NCBI GenBank assembly: GCA_003214215.1
Contig: QCLX01000014.1
Location: forward strand, 1 to 35,913
Length of the DNA: 35,913 nt
Reading direction: 5' to 3'
From: Prochlorococcus sp. AG-418-G18
GTDB taxonomy: Bacteria; Cyanobacteriota; Cyanobacteriia; PCC-6307; Cyanobiaceae
The translations under genes were made by a program, and so were the position numbers. Of the stretch, positions 9,254 to 18,286 are shown one piece after another. The stretch's first letter is position 1. Each line of letters starts with the position of its first letter. The notes below the pieces were generated by a model. That model did no database searches and had not been told where the DNA came from. It saw nothing but the letters and a program-made list of their open reading frames with translations.

Positions 9254-11020
9254 ATGTTAAATGATTTTAGAAGGATTAAAAAGTTAGGTAAATATTTAAC
9301 TAAAGATAAAAAAACTATCTATCTAATCTTGATAGTTTTGTTACCTGTTTCTTTCTCTGGAGCTATTCAACCATTATTAGTTGGTCAAGCAATTACTATT
9401 CTCAAAAACGAAACTACAGATGTTTGGCTAAGTAAAACTTTTTTTGGGCAGTCAATAAATGCCATAATCTTAACTTTATTTATAACTGTTTTATTTAGGT
9501 TGGTTTTGCAAGGATACCAAACTTACAATATCCAAGCAGTGGGTCAACGTTTGACAGCAAGGATTAGAAGAGAACTTTTTGATCATTCAATATCTTTATC
9601 TCTTAAGTATCACGATAAAATGCCTGTAGGGAAATTATTAACGAGATTAACAAATGATGTTGATGCTTTAGCCGAAGTTTTTGGTAGTGGTGCAGTTGGA
9701 GTTATTGCTGACTTTGTAAGTCTAATAGTAATTTCTTTGACAATGCTTTCAATTGATCGAGGGCTTGCGATTTTATTGTTGATAACTCAGATTCCTGTTT
9801 CATATTTCATTATTTGGCTTCAAAAACGCTACAGAAAGGCCAATTATCAAGTGAGAGAAGAGTTATCTCAACTCAATTCTGATTTTCAAGAGAATCTTCA
9901 AGGTCTAGAAGTTGTTCAGATGTTTAGAAGAGAAGCTTTTAATAGTAAGAAATTTTCTAATACTGGAGTTGCTTACAAGAAAGCAGTAAATGGAACTATT
10001 TTTTATGACAGTAGCATTTCAGCATTTATAGAGTGGATTTCGCTTGCCGCAGTTTCTTTAGTTTTGGCAGTTGGTGGTTTAGGGACATTAACAACTTTTA
10101 TTTTATATTCTCAAAGGCTCTTTGAACCTTTAAGACAGCTTGCAGAGAGATTTACTCAGATTCAAGGAGGTTTAACAGCTGTTGAGAGAATAAATGAATT
10201 ATTAGATGAAGAAATTCAGATTCAAGACTCTATTTCCGCAAATAATTTTTCAAAAGATGCTCATACTGCAAATAAGCAATTTAAGGGTAAGATTGAATTC
10301 AAAAATGTATATTTCTTCTACAAAGAGGGAGAATATATTCTAAAGAATTTATCTTTCCTGATCAATCCTGGTGAGCATGTAGCTTTTGTTGGACCAACTG
10401 GTTCTGGTAAAACGACCATAATTAGATTGTTATGTAGATTGTATGAACCTCAATCAGGTCAAATTTTAATCGATGATATCGATATAAGAGGAATTCCCAT
10501 TGCAACCCTTAGAAATATGTTGGGAGTAGTTCTACAAGATACCTTTATCTTTAGTGGGAATGTTGCTGATAATTTGAAACTAAATGCCAATATTGACGAT
10601 CTTGAATTAGAAAATCTTTGTAAAGAATTAGGTTTAGAAAATTTATTAAAAAAATTACCAGAAGGTTTGAACACTTTGCTAAGAGAAAGAGGAGGGAATC
10701 TCTCTTCTGGTGAGAGACAACTTATTTCAGTAGCAAGAGTAGCGATTAGAAATCCGATTATTTTAATAATGGATGAGGCTACAGCTTTTATGGATCCCTC
10801 TACAGAGGCTACTTTGCAGAAAGATCTTGAGAGAATTCTGTCAAAAAGAACAGCATTAGTAATAGCTCACAGATTAGCAACTATTGAAAATTCTGATAAG
10901 ATTTTAGTCTTAAAAAGGGGATCATTAGTTGAAGAGGGAACTCATAGTGAATTAAGACTGAAAAAAGGTTTATATTTTCAGCTCTCTGAACTTCAACAAA
11001 AGGGATTTGCGAATTTTTAA
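9254..11020 (+). CDS. MsbA/MDR-type ABC exporter half-transporter
   Basis: This 588-residue protein fuses a six-helix membrane domain (about 20-305) to an ATPase domain (about 345-585), the layout of homodimeric exporters for lipids or drugs. The ATPase has Walker A GPTGSGKT (380-387), the Q loop near VVLQDT (426-430), signature LSSGERQ (483-489), Walker B IILIMDE (502-508) and the H-loop His539 in IAHRLAT. The substrate cannot be told from sequence; lipid flipping or peptide export are both possible. Its TAA overlaps the ATG of the acetyltransferase gene by one base, and hisG lies 12 nt upstream, so the three are probably cotranscribed. Confidence 0.93.
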   Translation: MLNDFRRIKKLGKYLTKDKKTIYLILIVLLPVSFSGAIQPLLVGQAITILKNETTDVWLSKTFFGQSINAIILTLFITVLFRLVLQGYQTYNIQAVGQRLTARIRRELFDHSISLSLKYHDKMPVGKLLTRLTNDVDALAEVFGSGAVGVIADFVSLIVISLTMLSIDRGLAILLLITQIPVSYFIIWLQKRYRKANYQVREELSQLNSDFQENLQGLEVVQMFRREAFNSKKFSNTGVAYKKAVNGTIFYDSSISAFIEWISLAAVSLVLAVGGLGTLTTFILYSQRLFEPLRQLAERFTQIQGGLTAVERINELLDEEIQIQDSISANNFSKDAHTANKQFKGKIEFKNVYFFYKEGEYILKNLSFLINPGEHVAFVGPTGSGKTTIIRLLCRLYEPQSGQILIDDIDIRGIPIATLRNMLGVVLQDTFIFSGNVADNLKLNANIDDLELENLCKELGLENLLKKLPEGLNTLLRERGGNLSSGERQLISVARVAIRNPIILIMDEATAFMDPSTEATLQKDLERILSKRTALVIAHRLATIENSDKILVLKRGSLVEEGTHSELRLKKGLYFQLSELQQKGFANF

Positions 11021-11550
11021 TGATTTTTAGAAACCAAGGGTCATCAATAAAAAAATCGAACACGATTTCTGGAGATGAACTTTTAGATATCTATGGTTTG
11101 AATTCTTATGAATTCACTCAAAAAAATAAAGAAGAAATTTTTGTATGCAGTAAAAGTAAAGAGTTAGATCTAATAGAGCTAGATCAACTTTTGCAAACAG
11201 TTGGTTGGAGCAGACGACCAATAAGGAGAGTAAAAAGAGCTTTGGATTTTAGTATTTTGGTTGTTGGTTTATGGCTTCATGACGATAAATTCCCAAGGCT
11301 AGTAGGCTTCGCAAGATGTACTGGTGATGGCGTTCTTGAGGCAACAGTGTGGGATGTGGCTGTTAATCCTGTATATCAAGGTCTTGGATTGGGAAAAGAG
11401 TTAATGAAATATATCCTAAAAGAATTAAAAAACATTGGCATTTCAAAAGTTACCCTTTTTGCTGATGCGGAAGTGGTTTCATTTTACAAAAGACAAGGCT
11501 GGATATTAGAGCCAAGAGGCTCTAAATGTGCTTTCTGGTATGCAAATTAA
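11020..11550 (+). CDS. GNAT family N-acetyltransferase, plastid Ycf52/SNAT-like
   Basis: This 176-residue GNAT protein has the acetyl-CoA-binding segment VWDVAVNPVYQGLGLGKELM (the Q/R-x-x-G-x-G/A loop) and the C-terminal ADAEVVSFYKRQGW element. The segment TVGWSRRPIRRVKRAL before the core resembles plastid-encoded Ycf52 and the chloroplast GNAT/serotonin N-acetyltransferase group of plants and cyanobacteria. The physiological substrate (amine or protein lysine/N terminus) cannot be read here. Translation begins at the ATG in TAATG, overlapping the ABC exporter stop by one base. It converges with the glycosyltransferase gene, whose stop directly abuts at 11551. Confidence 0.88.
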   Translation: MIFRNQGSSIKKSNTISGDELLDIYGLNSYEFTQKNKEEIFVCSKSKELDLIELDQLLQTVGWSRRPIRRVKRALDFSILVVGLWLHDDKFPRLVGFARCTGDGVLEATVWDVAVNPVYQGLGLGKELMKYILKELKNIGISKVTLFADAEVVSFYKRQGWILEPRGSKCAFWYAN

Positions 11551-12243
11551 TTAATTTTTATAGTATTCAGAATAGATAGTTTTTAATGATTCGCCGTTTA
11601 ACCACCTTCTTCTAAAGTTCCAGTTCTTTAATGCTTGGATAAAAATATTAGTTCTCTCCCATTTCCGTGAACTTATAAAAATAGGTAAATTTAATTGTTT
11701 TAAATGATTTTTTTTGTGTAATCTTCTTAAAAAATCTACATCTTCCATCAAAGGTATTTTCTTAAAACCATTGTTCTTAAAATAGTTAGTTCTATGAATT
11801 ATTAAACCTTGATCGCCATACGGTTGTTTAAAAAATCTACTTCTAAAATTCACGAGAAATTCGAGGACTCTATAAATTATCTTTTTGTTATTAATTTTGA
11901 ATTCAAAATAGTAAATACTATTCTTGTTTCCCTTTAAAAATGAATTTATTCTTTTAAACCAATCATGAGTTAATCTTGTGTCTGCATGTAAAAAAATGAG
12001 CCACTCTCCTTTTGAATTTTTAGCTCCAATATCTAATTGCAATCCTCGATTCCTTTCTTTGGATATACATACTTTTGCTCCATAAATATTTGCTATATCA
12101 ATAGTTTTATCTTCACTTCCACAATCAACAATTATAATTTCGCCCTCTTTCTGAATACTTGACAAGTCTGAAAGTAATAATGGCAAATTATTAGCTTCAT
12201 TAATTGTTGGAATGATAATTGAGATTTTAAACAAGTCGATCAC
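11551..12243 (-). CDS. family 2 glycosyltransferase (TIGR04283-like)
   Basis: This 230-residue protein has the GT-A fold opening ISIIIPTINEANNL, a nucleotide-binding segment IIIVDCGSEDKT, and the LIFLHADTRL motif with the metal-binding D-x-D-like site. The later FFKQPYGDQGLIIHR and PLMEDVDFLRRL segments are typical of the TIGR04283 group. It starts at GTG 12243, within the 4-base GTGA overlap with the stop of the upstream DUF2064 gene, so translation is coupled. The TIGR04283/TIGR04282 pair is often labelled arsenosugar biosynthesis, but the name rests on context in other genomes; no arsenic gene is visible nearby. The substrate is unknown. Confidence 0.87.
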   Translation of the reverse strand: MIDLFKISIIIPTINEANNLPLLLSDLSSIQKEGEIIIVDCGSEDKTIDIANIYGAKVCISKERNRGLQLDIGAKNSKGEWLIFLHADTRLTHDWFKRINSFLKGNKNSIYYFEFKINNKKIIYRVLEFLVNFRSRFFKQPYGDQGLIIHRTNYFKNNGFKKIPLMEDVDFLRRLHKKNHLKQLNLPIFISSRKWERTNIFIQALKNWNFRRRWLNGESLKTIYSEYYKN

Positions 12244-12875
12244 TTTCTATTTTCAATATCAATAATTGTATCTATATCTATTTTTTTATCTAAAAACTTA
12301 TATTTAAATTTTGTAGAAGCAAAATTATCAATTGTATTTTGAAGAACATTTTCTGTCCCCCACTTTATGTTGATAAAAGGTAAATATATATGCGATGACG
12401 TTATTTTTTCTGATAAACCAATAAGCCAATATCCTCCATCATTAGATGGTCCTAAAATAAGATCGTTTTGTTGGAGCTCTTTTAGAGTATTCAATAGATC
12501 TTGATGGCATAAATCTGGAAGGTCAGTACCAATAAAAATAATATTTTTGATCTTATTTCTTGCACAAAATTTTTTGTTGATAATTATTTGCCGTTTCATT
12601 TTTTCTCCTAAGCAGCCTTTCCCCTGCAAATTAAATTTTTTGATGCCTAGTTCTCTAGTCCATCTTCTACAATTACTTACCCCCAAACCAGATATAGCAA
12701 TAGAAATATCAATTAGTTTATTTTCTTGGAGAAATTTTGCTACTGAAATAGTGTGTTTGGTCATTACACTTTGAACCTTTGCAGAATTACTTTTACCTAT
12801 GTCTTTAGATAATCTTGTTTTGCATCTTCCAAAACCATGCCATTTTGCCATGATAATAAGTAATGCTTTATCCAA
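12240..12875 (-). CDS. DUF2064 / TIGR04282-like glycosyltransferase
   Basis: This 211-residue protein begins ALLIIMAKWHGFGRCKTRL, the nucleotidyltransferase-like opening of DUF2064 (the usual family pattern is near F-x-K-x-P-x-x-G-x-x-K-T-R-L). It contains IFIGTDLPDL with the conserved Asp pair and LGPSNDGGYWLIGL, both family hallmarks. The fold is related to cofactor guanylyl- or cytidylyl-transferases, so it may make or use an activated sugar for its partner glycosyltransferase, with which it overlaps by four bases. The gene is divergent from dnaA across 162 nt. The start ATG 12875 gives the expected N terminus. Confidence 0.87.
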   Translation of the reverse strand: MDKALLIIMAKWHGFGRCKTRLSKDIGKSNSAKVQSVMTKHTISVAKFLQENKLIDISIAISGLGVSNCRRWTRELGIKKFNLQGKGCLGEKMKRQIIINKKFCARNKIKNIIFIGTDLPDLCHQDLLNTLKELQQNDLILGPSNDGGYWLIGLSEKITSSHIYLPFINIKWGTENVLQNTIDNFASTKFKYKFLDKKIDIDTIIDIENRK

Positions 12876-13009
12876 TAATTTAGTGCGATTTAAAATAATT
12901 ATATGCCTATAAAAATAAAATTTTTTATAAATTTCTATGATGCTTTGTTACGTAATTTTAAATTTGTCGTGATCTTGTGATTTCCTAATGGCCAATTATT
13001 AAATTCCAA

Positions 13010-13026
13010 CTAGATTAATAATCTAG
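13010..13026. promoter_or_regulatory. palindrome just upstream of dnaA
   Basis: The arms CTAGATT (13010-13016) and AATCTAG (13020-13026) form a 7-bp inverted repeat around AAT, ending 11 bases before the dnaA TTG. The position fits an operator or a 5'-UTR structure. No TTATCCACA-type DnaA box is visible in 12876-13037. The assignment is from symmetry and position only. Confidence 0.35.
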
Positions 13027-13037
13027 ATAATAAAATT

Positions 13038-14432
13038 TTGCAAGCAATTAATCCTATTTGGGCGGAAGTTCAACAATCACTTCAAAAAACTTTAAGTAAG
13101 CCTTCATTTGAGACATGGATAAGGCCTGCTAAATTTAATTGTTTTGAAAATGGCTTATTAACCTTAATTGCTCCAAATACATTTTCCAGTGATTGGTTAA
13201 GAAAGAATTATTGTCAAACTATCGAAAAGGCTGCAACAGAAATATGCGGCCATGATGTAAAAGTTGTTTTTAAATCTGAAACAAATATTAGCAGCGATTC
13301 AACAAATAAGGAGAACCTAGATGAACAGATCGTGAATCATAAAACAAAATCATTTGCTAACAATAGTCTAGATATTTCTTCAAAAAATCGATCCAAAAAT
13401 CCCAACGGTCTAAATCTGCGCTACGTCTTTAAAAGGTTTGTTGTTGGTCCAAATAGTAGGTTAGCTCACGCTGCGGCTTTGGCTGTTGCCGAATCACCTG
13501 GAAGAGAATTTAATCCATTATTTATTTGTGGTGGAGTAGGTCTCGGTAAAACTCATTTAATGCAAGCAATAGGCCATTATCGAGTAGAAATAGATCCAGA
13601 AGCAAAAGTTAAATATGTTTCTACAGAGACTTTTACCAATGATGTTATTAGCGGTATTCGAAGAGATGGAATGACAGCTATTCGAGACAAATATAGAAAT
13701 GTAGATTTGATTTTAATAGACGATATACAATTCTTAGAAGGCAAAGAATATACACAGGAAGAATTCTTTCATACTTTTAACGCTCTTCACGAATCAGGAA
13801 GTCAAATAGTTATTGCAAGTGATAGACCTCCAAATCAATTGTCAGGAATTCAAGAGAGATTAATTTCTAGGTTCTCAATGGGTATGACTGCAGATATTCA
13901 ACCACCTGACCTTGAGACGAGGACCGCCATCCTTCAAAAAAAGGCAGAACAAGAGAGGATGAGTCTTCCAAGAGATTTAATTCAATTTATAGCAGGAAGA
14001 TTCACTTCGAATATTCGAGAATTGGAAGGAGCATTCACTAGAGCTGTTGCATTTGCATCAATAACAGGATTGCCAATGACAGTCCAATCAATTGCGCCAA
14101 TGCTTGATCCGAATAGTGTAGGTGTAGTTGTTACTCCAAAACAAGTAATTGATAAAGTGTCAGATTTTTTTAAAGTTTCTACTGATGAATTGATTAGTTC
14201 AAGTAGGAGAAAACCAGTAAGTCAAGCTAGGCAAATAGGCATGTATCTTATGCGACATGGAACGGATCTAAGCTTACCAAGAATTGGAGATGAGTTTGGG
14301 GGCAAAGATCATACAACAGTTATGTATGCTATTGAACAAGTTGAAAAAAAATTGTCTATTGATCCTAATATTGCAAGTCAAGTTCAAAAAATAAGAGATT
14401 TACTTCAAATAGATTCAAGAAAAAATTTATAG
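13038..14432 (+). CDS. dnaA: chromosomal replication initiator DnaA
   Basis: DnaA binds origin DnaA boxes, opens the DNA and loads helicase. The 464-residue protein has domain I (about 1-80, [20 protein letters not shown]), a variable linker, an AAA+ domain with Walker A GGVGLGKT (165-172) and Walker B LILIDD (224-229), and domain IV with [20 protein letters not shown] followed by [11 protein letters not shown] for box binding. The start is TTG 13038; it gives the usual domain I opening, and no ATG lies nearby in frame. The neighbourhood lacks dnaN or clustered DnaA boxes, as expected for Prochlorococcus, where dnaA is away from the origin. Confidence 0.97.
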   Translation: MQAINPIWAEVQQSLQKTLSKPSFETWIRPAKFNCFENGLLTLIAPNTFSSDWLRKNYCQTIEKAATEICGHDVKVVFKSETNISSDSTNKENLDEQIVNHKTKSFANNSLDISSKNRSKNPNGLNLRYVFKRFVVGPNSRLAHAAALAVAESPGREFNPLFICGGVGLGKTHLMQAIGHYRVEIDPEAKVKYVSTETFTNDVISGIRRDGMTAIRDKYRNVDLILIDDIQFLEGKEYTQEEFFHTFNALHESGSQIVIASDRPPNQLSGIQERLISRFSMGMTADIQPPDLETRTAILQKKAEQERMSLPRDLIQFIAGRFTSNIRELEGAFTRAVAFASITGLPMTVQSIAPMLDPNSVGVVVTPKQVIDKVSDFFKVSTDELISSSRRKPVSQARQIGMYLMRHGTDLSLPRIGDEFGGKDHTTVMYAIEQVEKKLSIDPNIASQVQKIRDLLQIDSRKNL

Positions 14433-14440
14433 TTTTAATA

Positions 14441-15670
14441 TTAACTAGAAACAAAATTTCTAGGATCTTGATCATATCTATGCCTAAAAGGTATCTTATC
14501 TATCTCATTGATATCACTAAGCGATTCAATTTTATTTAATGATTGTCTTAATAACCTTGCCGAAATAATTGGCATATCTCTTGGAACTGAAATTCTATTT
14601 TTTAAGTATCTTAGAGAGATTCCTGAAAGTTTGTTAGGGATTATTACTTCACCTGTGATCATATGGGTCAATGCTGATCTCAATGATTCCTCAAATGATT
14701 CTTTATTAAATGGGTTTACTTTTAGTAAATTGTCTTTATGCTTTATCACTCTTTGAAGAGCAATTTTAGCGAAATATTTTGAATCATAATTTTTATTGAA
14801 TTCATAATTACCTAGACCCTTTCCAGTATCTATAAGCCCAGAGAAAGTTATCTGATTTTCATTGCTTTCTTTATAACATCCACCCATTTGTGGAGGTAAA
14901 TCATGAGAGTGAGTATGAAAATCTCCTTGAGTGCCTCTATAAACACTTGTCCCTTCAAAAAGGGTAAGCCAGTTATCTACATGACGGTAATTAGATCTTA
15001 AATTAAACCCTTTATAATAAATCAGTGATGCATTTATTCTCTCCATATAGGGAATATAAATTATATCTCCAACACCAGGCTCTATAACACCCGTATCAGC
15101 TACTGATGGATCAACAAACCCTGATTTTGATCTACTTAAGATTTTATCTAGTTTTGAAATGGATTCTTTAAAACTTTCTTTTCTAAAAGAGTTATCTATA
15201 AAATTAAAGCTTTCTCGGCAGAGCCAATTACACCAAGATCTGAAAATTTCTCTTTCTAATTCTCGAATTTTGATAAGGTGACTAGATGTTAAAAAAGATC
15301 CAAGTGCTCCAAATTCATTTTCTAAAAAAGCAATGATATCGTCGCTTTCAGTTATAACTTGCCCTTTAAATTCAATTGCAGGTAATTTCCCCGATCTGAC
15401 TTTTTCAAGGAACCAACTTTCTTTTTGACCGTAGCAAAACATATTTATTTTTCTGACTCTGTATGGAATTCTCTTGAATTCAAGCCATAACCATATCTTC
15501 TGACAGTAAGGACACCAAGAGTGCCTATCCCTATAGAGGGTAACTAATACATCATTTTCACTATGTCCAAATAATCTTAAATTTGCGTAGGAATTATTTA
15601 TACCATGGACTCTATCAAGATCTTCAACTTCAAATTTATTTAAATCATCCCATGTCAAAATCCCATTCAT
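14441..15670 (-). CDS. glutathione S-transferase-like protein with N-terminal thioredoxin fold
   Basis: This 409-residue protein carries a GST N-terminal domain at about 42-115: TLYRDRHSWCPYCQKIWLW with a CPYC redox motif (53-56), GKLPAIEFKG (cis-Pro) and ITESDDIIAFLE. A helical GST C-terminal region follows, and the last 120 residues are an extension not seen in small GSTs. The CPYC motif suggests glutaredoxin-like or omega-class, Cys-type chemistry rather than classical Tyr/Ser GST conjugation. It is divergent from gor with 51 nt between starts, which links it to glutathione metabolism. Its stop lies 8 nt from the dnaA stop. The substrate is unknown. Confidence 0.87.
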   Translation of the reverse strand: MNGILTWDDLNKFEVEDLDRVHGINNSYANLRLFGHSENDVLVTLYRDRHSWCPYCQKIWLWLEFKRIPYRVRKINMFCYGQKESWFLEKVRSGKLPAIEFKGQVITESDDIIAFLENEFGALGSFLTSSHLIKIRELEREIFRSWCNWLCRESFNFIDNSFRKESFKESISKLDKILSRSKSGFVDPSVADTGVIEPGVGDIIYIPYMERINASLIYYKGFNLRSNYRHVDNWLTLFEGTSVYRGTQGDFHTHSHDLPPQMGGCYKESNENQITFSGLIDTGKGLGNYEFNKNYDSKYFAKIALQRVIKHKDNLLKVNPFNKESFEESLRSALTHMITGEVIIPNKLSGISLRYLKNRISVPRDMPIISARLLRQSLNKIESLSDINEIDKIPFRHRYDQDPRNFVSS

Positions 15671-15721
15671 TATTTGAATTAAAGTTATAAACTAACGTTA
15701 TAATAATTGATTTAAAAAGTC

Positions 15722-17086
15722 TTGAAATTTGAATTTGATTTAATTGTTGTTGGCGCTGGATCTGGAGGACTTGCGGCGGCTAAACGTGCAGCAAGTTATG
15801 GAGCAAAAGTCGCAATCATTGAAGTAAATCAAATAGGAGGAACTTGTGTGATTAGGGGATGTGTTCCTAAGAAATTGATGGTTTATGCAGCTAAAAGTAA
15901 AAAAGATATGGATTCTTCTGAAGGATATGGATTGAAAAATGAAGGTATTAATTTTGAATCAAATATTTTATTGAAGAATGTTAGAGAGGAGGTTTCTAGA
16001 TTAAGTAATTTACATAGAAATTCTTTAAAAAAATTGAATGTTACTGTTTTTGAGGGCTTAGGAAGATTTACTACTCAAAATGAATTAGAAATTATTTGTC
16101 CAAAAACGAAGAAAATTAAAAATAAAATAAGTTCAAAAAAAATTCTTATTTCAGTTGGAGGTAAACCAAAAAAATTAAATATTCCTGGGGTAGATTTGGC
16201 ATGGACTAGTGATGATATTTTTGAATTAGAAAAGTTTCCCGAATCAATATTAATAGTAGGAGGGGGATATATTGCTTGTGAATTTGCTTCTATTTTCAGA
16301 AATTTAGGTACTGAAGTAACGCAATTAATTAGAGGTCAACATTTACTTAATGGTTTTGATGAGGATCTTTCTTCATGCCTAGTGGAATCACCTACTTTTA
16401 ATGAAATCAATATAATCTCCAACACTCAATTAAAGTCTATCAACAGAGTAAATGGAAATTTGGAATCTACTCTAGACTCGGGGGATAAACTCCTAACTAA
16501 TAATATTCTTATTGCTACAGGAAGAGAACCAAATCTTTTGCCTTTAAATTTAGATTTTTTAAATTTACAGATGGATGGACAATATTTAGATGTTGATGAA
16601 CTTAATCAAACAAGCAACTCAAACATTTTTGCAGTTGGCGATATCATAAATAAACCAAACTTAACTCCAGTAGCAATAGAACAAGGGAGAGTTTTTTCGG
16701 ATAATTTTTTTAATGACCAAAAAAGAAAAGTAAATTATGAATATATTCCTAAGGCCGTTTTCACTATTCCAGAAATTTCAACAGTTGGCTTAAGTGAGAA
16801 AAGAGCTAAGGAGATTTATTCTGAAAAAAATATAAAAATTTTCAAATGCAAATTTACCCCTATGTCTAATACCTTTAAAAAGAATAAATCAAAATGTATG
16901 TTGAAGATTGTAGTTCATAAGCTAACTGACAAAGTCTTGGGATGTCATATGTTTGGAGAAACATCATCTGAGATTATTCAAATGGCATCAATTTCATTAA
17001 ATGCAGGGATAACAAAAAAAGACTTTGATATAACTATGGCTTTGCACCCAACTATCTCAGAAGAATTTGTGACTATGTATGGATAA
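15722..17086 (+). CDS. gor: glutathione reductase
   Basis: This FAD enzyme reduces glutathione disulfide with NADPH. The 454-residue protein has the FAD motif VVGAGSGGLAAA (9-20), the redox-active disulfide GGTCVIRGCVPKK (Cys42 and Cys47), the NADPH-binding VGGGYIACEFA, the second FAD segment FAVGDI, and the C-terminal proton-transfer site LHPTISEE. The HPTxxE tail and CVPKK spacing favour GR over dihydrolipoamide dehydrogenase or mercuric reductase, although the group is hard to split by eye. Start TTG 15722 gives the normal N terminus. It is divergent from the GST-like gene and converges with the antiporter gene, leaving only 5 nt between stops. Confidence 0.92.
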   Translation: MKFEFDLIVVGAGSGGLAAAKRAASYGAKVAIIEVNQIGGTCVIRGCVPKKLMVYAAKSKKDMDSSEGYGLKNEGINFESNILLKNVREEVSRLSNLHRNSLKKLNVTVFEGLGRFTTQNELEIICPKTKKIKNKISSKKILISVGGKPKKLNIPGVDLAWTSDDIFELEKFPESILIVGGGYIACEFASIFRNLGTEVTQLIRGQHLLNGFDEDLSSCLVESPTFNEINIISNTQLKSINRVNGNLESTLDSGDKLLTNNILIATGREPNLLPLNLDFLNLQMDGQYLDVDELNQTSNSNIFAVGDIINKPNLTPVAIEQGRVFSDNFFNDQKRKVNYEYIPKAVFTIPEISTVGLSEKRAKEIYSEKNIKIFKCKFTPMSNTFKKNKSKCMLKIVVHKLTDKVLGCHMFGETSSEIIQMASISLNAGITKKDFDITMALHPTISEEFVTMYG

Positions 17087-17091
17087 AATTA

Positions 17092-18168
17092 TTAATTAGA
17101 AAATTTTAATTTTTCTTGGACAATCAGAAACACTATAAGTAAGGCAAAGTAAATAAATAAACCTATCCTTAATTCAGAAAGGAAGTTAAATCCATTCAGG
17201 AAAAGTATCTTATCGAGAATATAGAAAATATAAAGATTAACCAAAATAAATCCTTCAATTCTGGTAATTTTTCCTTTGGTCCAGAAAATTGGTAAGCAGG
17301 CAAAGGTAGTTAAAACCATAAAAGGTAAGTCAACTTTTATTAGACTTTGTTCAATTACTAAACCTTTAAATCCTGAAAAAATACTGCAACTTCCAAGGAT
17401 TAGAAGTTGATTGAGTAAATTGCTTCCTATTACATTCCCAATCGCAAGATCTGTTTTGCCTTTAAATGCAGCAATTATTGAAGTTACTAATTCTGGCAAA
17501 GATGTTCCAGTGGAGAGAATGGTTAAACCGATAATAATTTCATTTACCCCCAAAAGAGTAGCAAGCATTTGAGAACCATTTACTAAGACGTTTGAACCAA
17601 AGCTCAAAAGAAATATTCCAAAGATTAACTTTATTAAAATATTTAGCTTCCCTCTTTTATTATCTTTGAATTCTTCTATCTCTGGTTCAGCATCTTTTGT
17701 ATCTTCCTCTTTCTCCTTGATGGTATTAATTTCCCATATCGTATTTAAGACTAAACAAAATATTAGAAATATCCCTGCTTGCAGTGTTAATAAGCCTGTA
17801 GATGACATGGCCCATACCGCACAAGAAATAGCCATTAAAAGAGGAACATCTCTTCTGACTATTCTGCTTTTTACCTTAAGAGGTGTTATCAGTGAGCTTA
17901 TACCTAAAACTACAAGAACATTGAAAATATTGCTTCCTATTATATTGCTAGCCGCTAGCGTATCACTGCCTTTATAAATTGAACTCAAACTTACCAACAA
18001 CTCAGGAGAACTTGTACCAAGTGAGACAACTGTTAATCCAATTATAATTTGAGGTATTCCTAAAATTAAAGATAAATTTATGGCTCCTTGAATAAAGAAC
18101 TCTCCTCCTGCAAAAAGTAAAACCACTCCAAAAATTATTTCTATTATTGGAAATAAAAAATCACTCAT
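17092..18168 (-). CDS. calcium/sodium antiporter (CaCA family, YrbG-like)
   Basis: This 358-residue membrane protein has about ten hydrophobic segments in two homologous halves. The alpha repeats carry the family signature twice: GTSSPELL (51-58) with SNIIGSNIFN, and GTSLPELV (221-228) with GNVIGSNLLN. The halves are joined by an acidic and lysine-rich loop (about 150-175, KEKEEDTKDAEPEIEE) likely to face the cytoplasm. Such proteins export Ca2+ in exchange for Na+ (some also H+ or K+); exact ion preference is not visible. It is divergent from pyrC across 118 nt and converges with gor. Confidence 0.9.
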   Translation of the reverse strand: MSDFLFPIIEIIFGVVLLFAGGEFFIQGAINLSLILGIPQIIIGLTVVSLGTSSPELLVSLSSIYKGSDTLAASNIIGSNIFNVLVVLGISSLITPLKVKSRIVRRDVPLLMAISCAVWAMSSTGLLTLQAGIFLIFCLVLNTIWEINTIKEKEEDTKDAEPEIEEFKDNKRGKLNILIKLIFGIFLLSFGSNVLVNGSQMLATLLGVNEIIIGLTILSTGTSLPELVTSIIAAFKGKTDLAIGNVIGSNLLNQLLILGSCSIFSGFKGLVIEQSLIKVDLPFMVLTTFACLPIFWTKGKITRIEGFILVNLYIFYILDKILFLNGFNFLSELRIGLFIYFALLIVFLIVQEKLKFSN

Positions 18169-18286
18169 ATTTAGTCTTTTGTTTCGATAATTAAATCTTT
18201 AATAATTGATTAACAACTATCCTCGAATATCTATAATTTAGTGTCAATATTAATTTGCTGTTAAAATTGACTAAATAGTAAAAATT

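Noticed and set aside
12876-13037. Origin of replication beside dnaA
   Set aside because: No DnaA boxes or dnaN are visible; only one short palindrome. In Prochlorococcus the origin lies near dnaN, away from dnaA.
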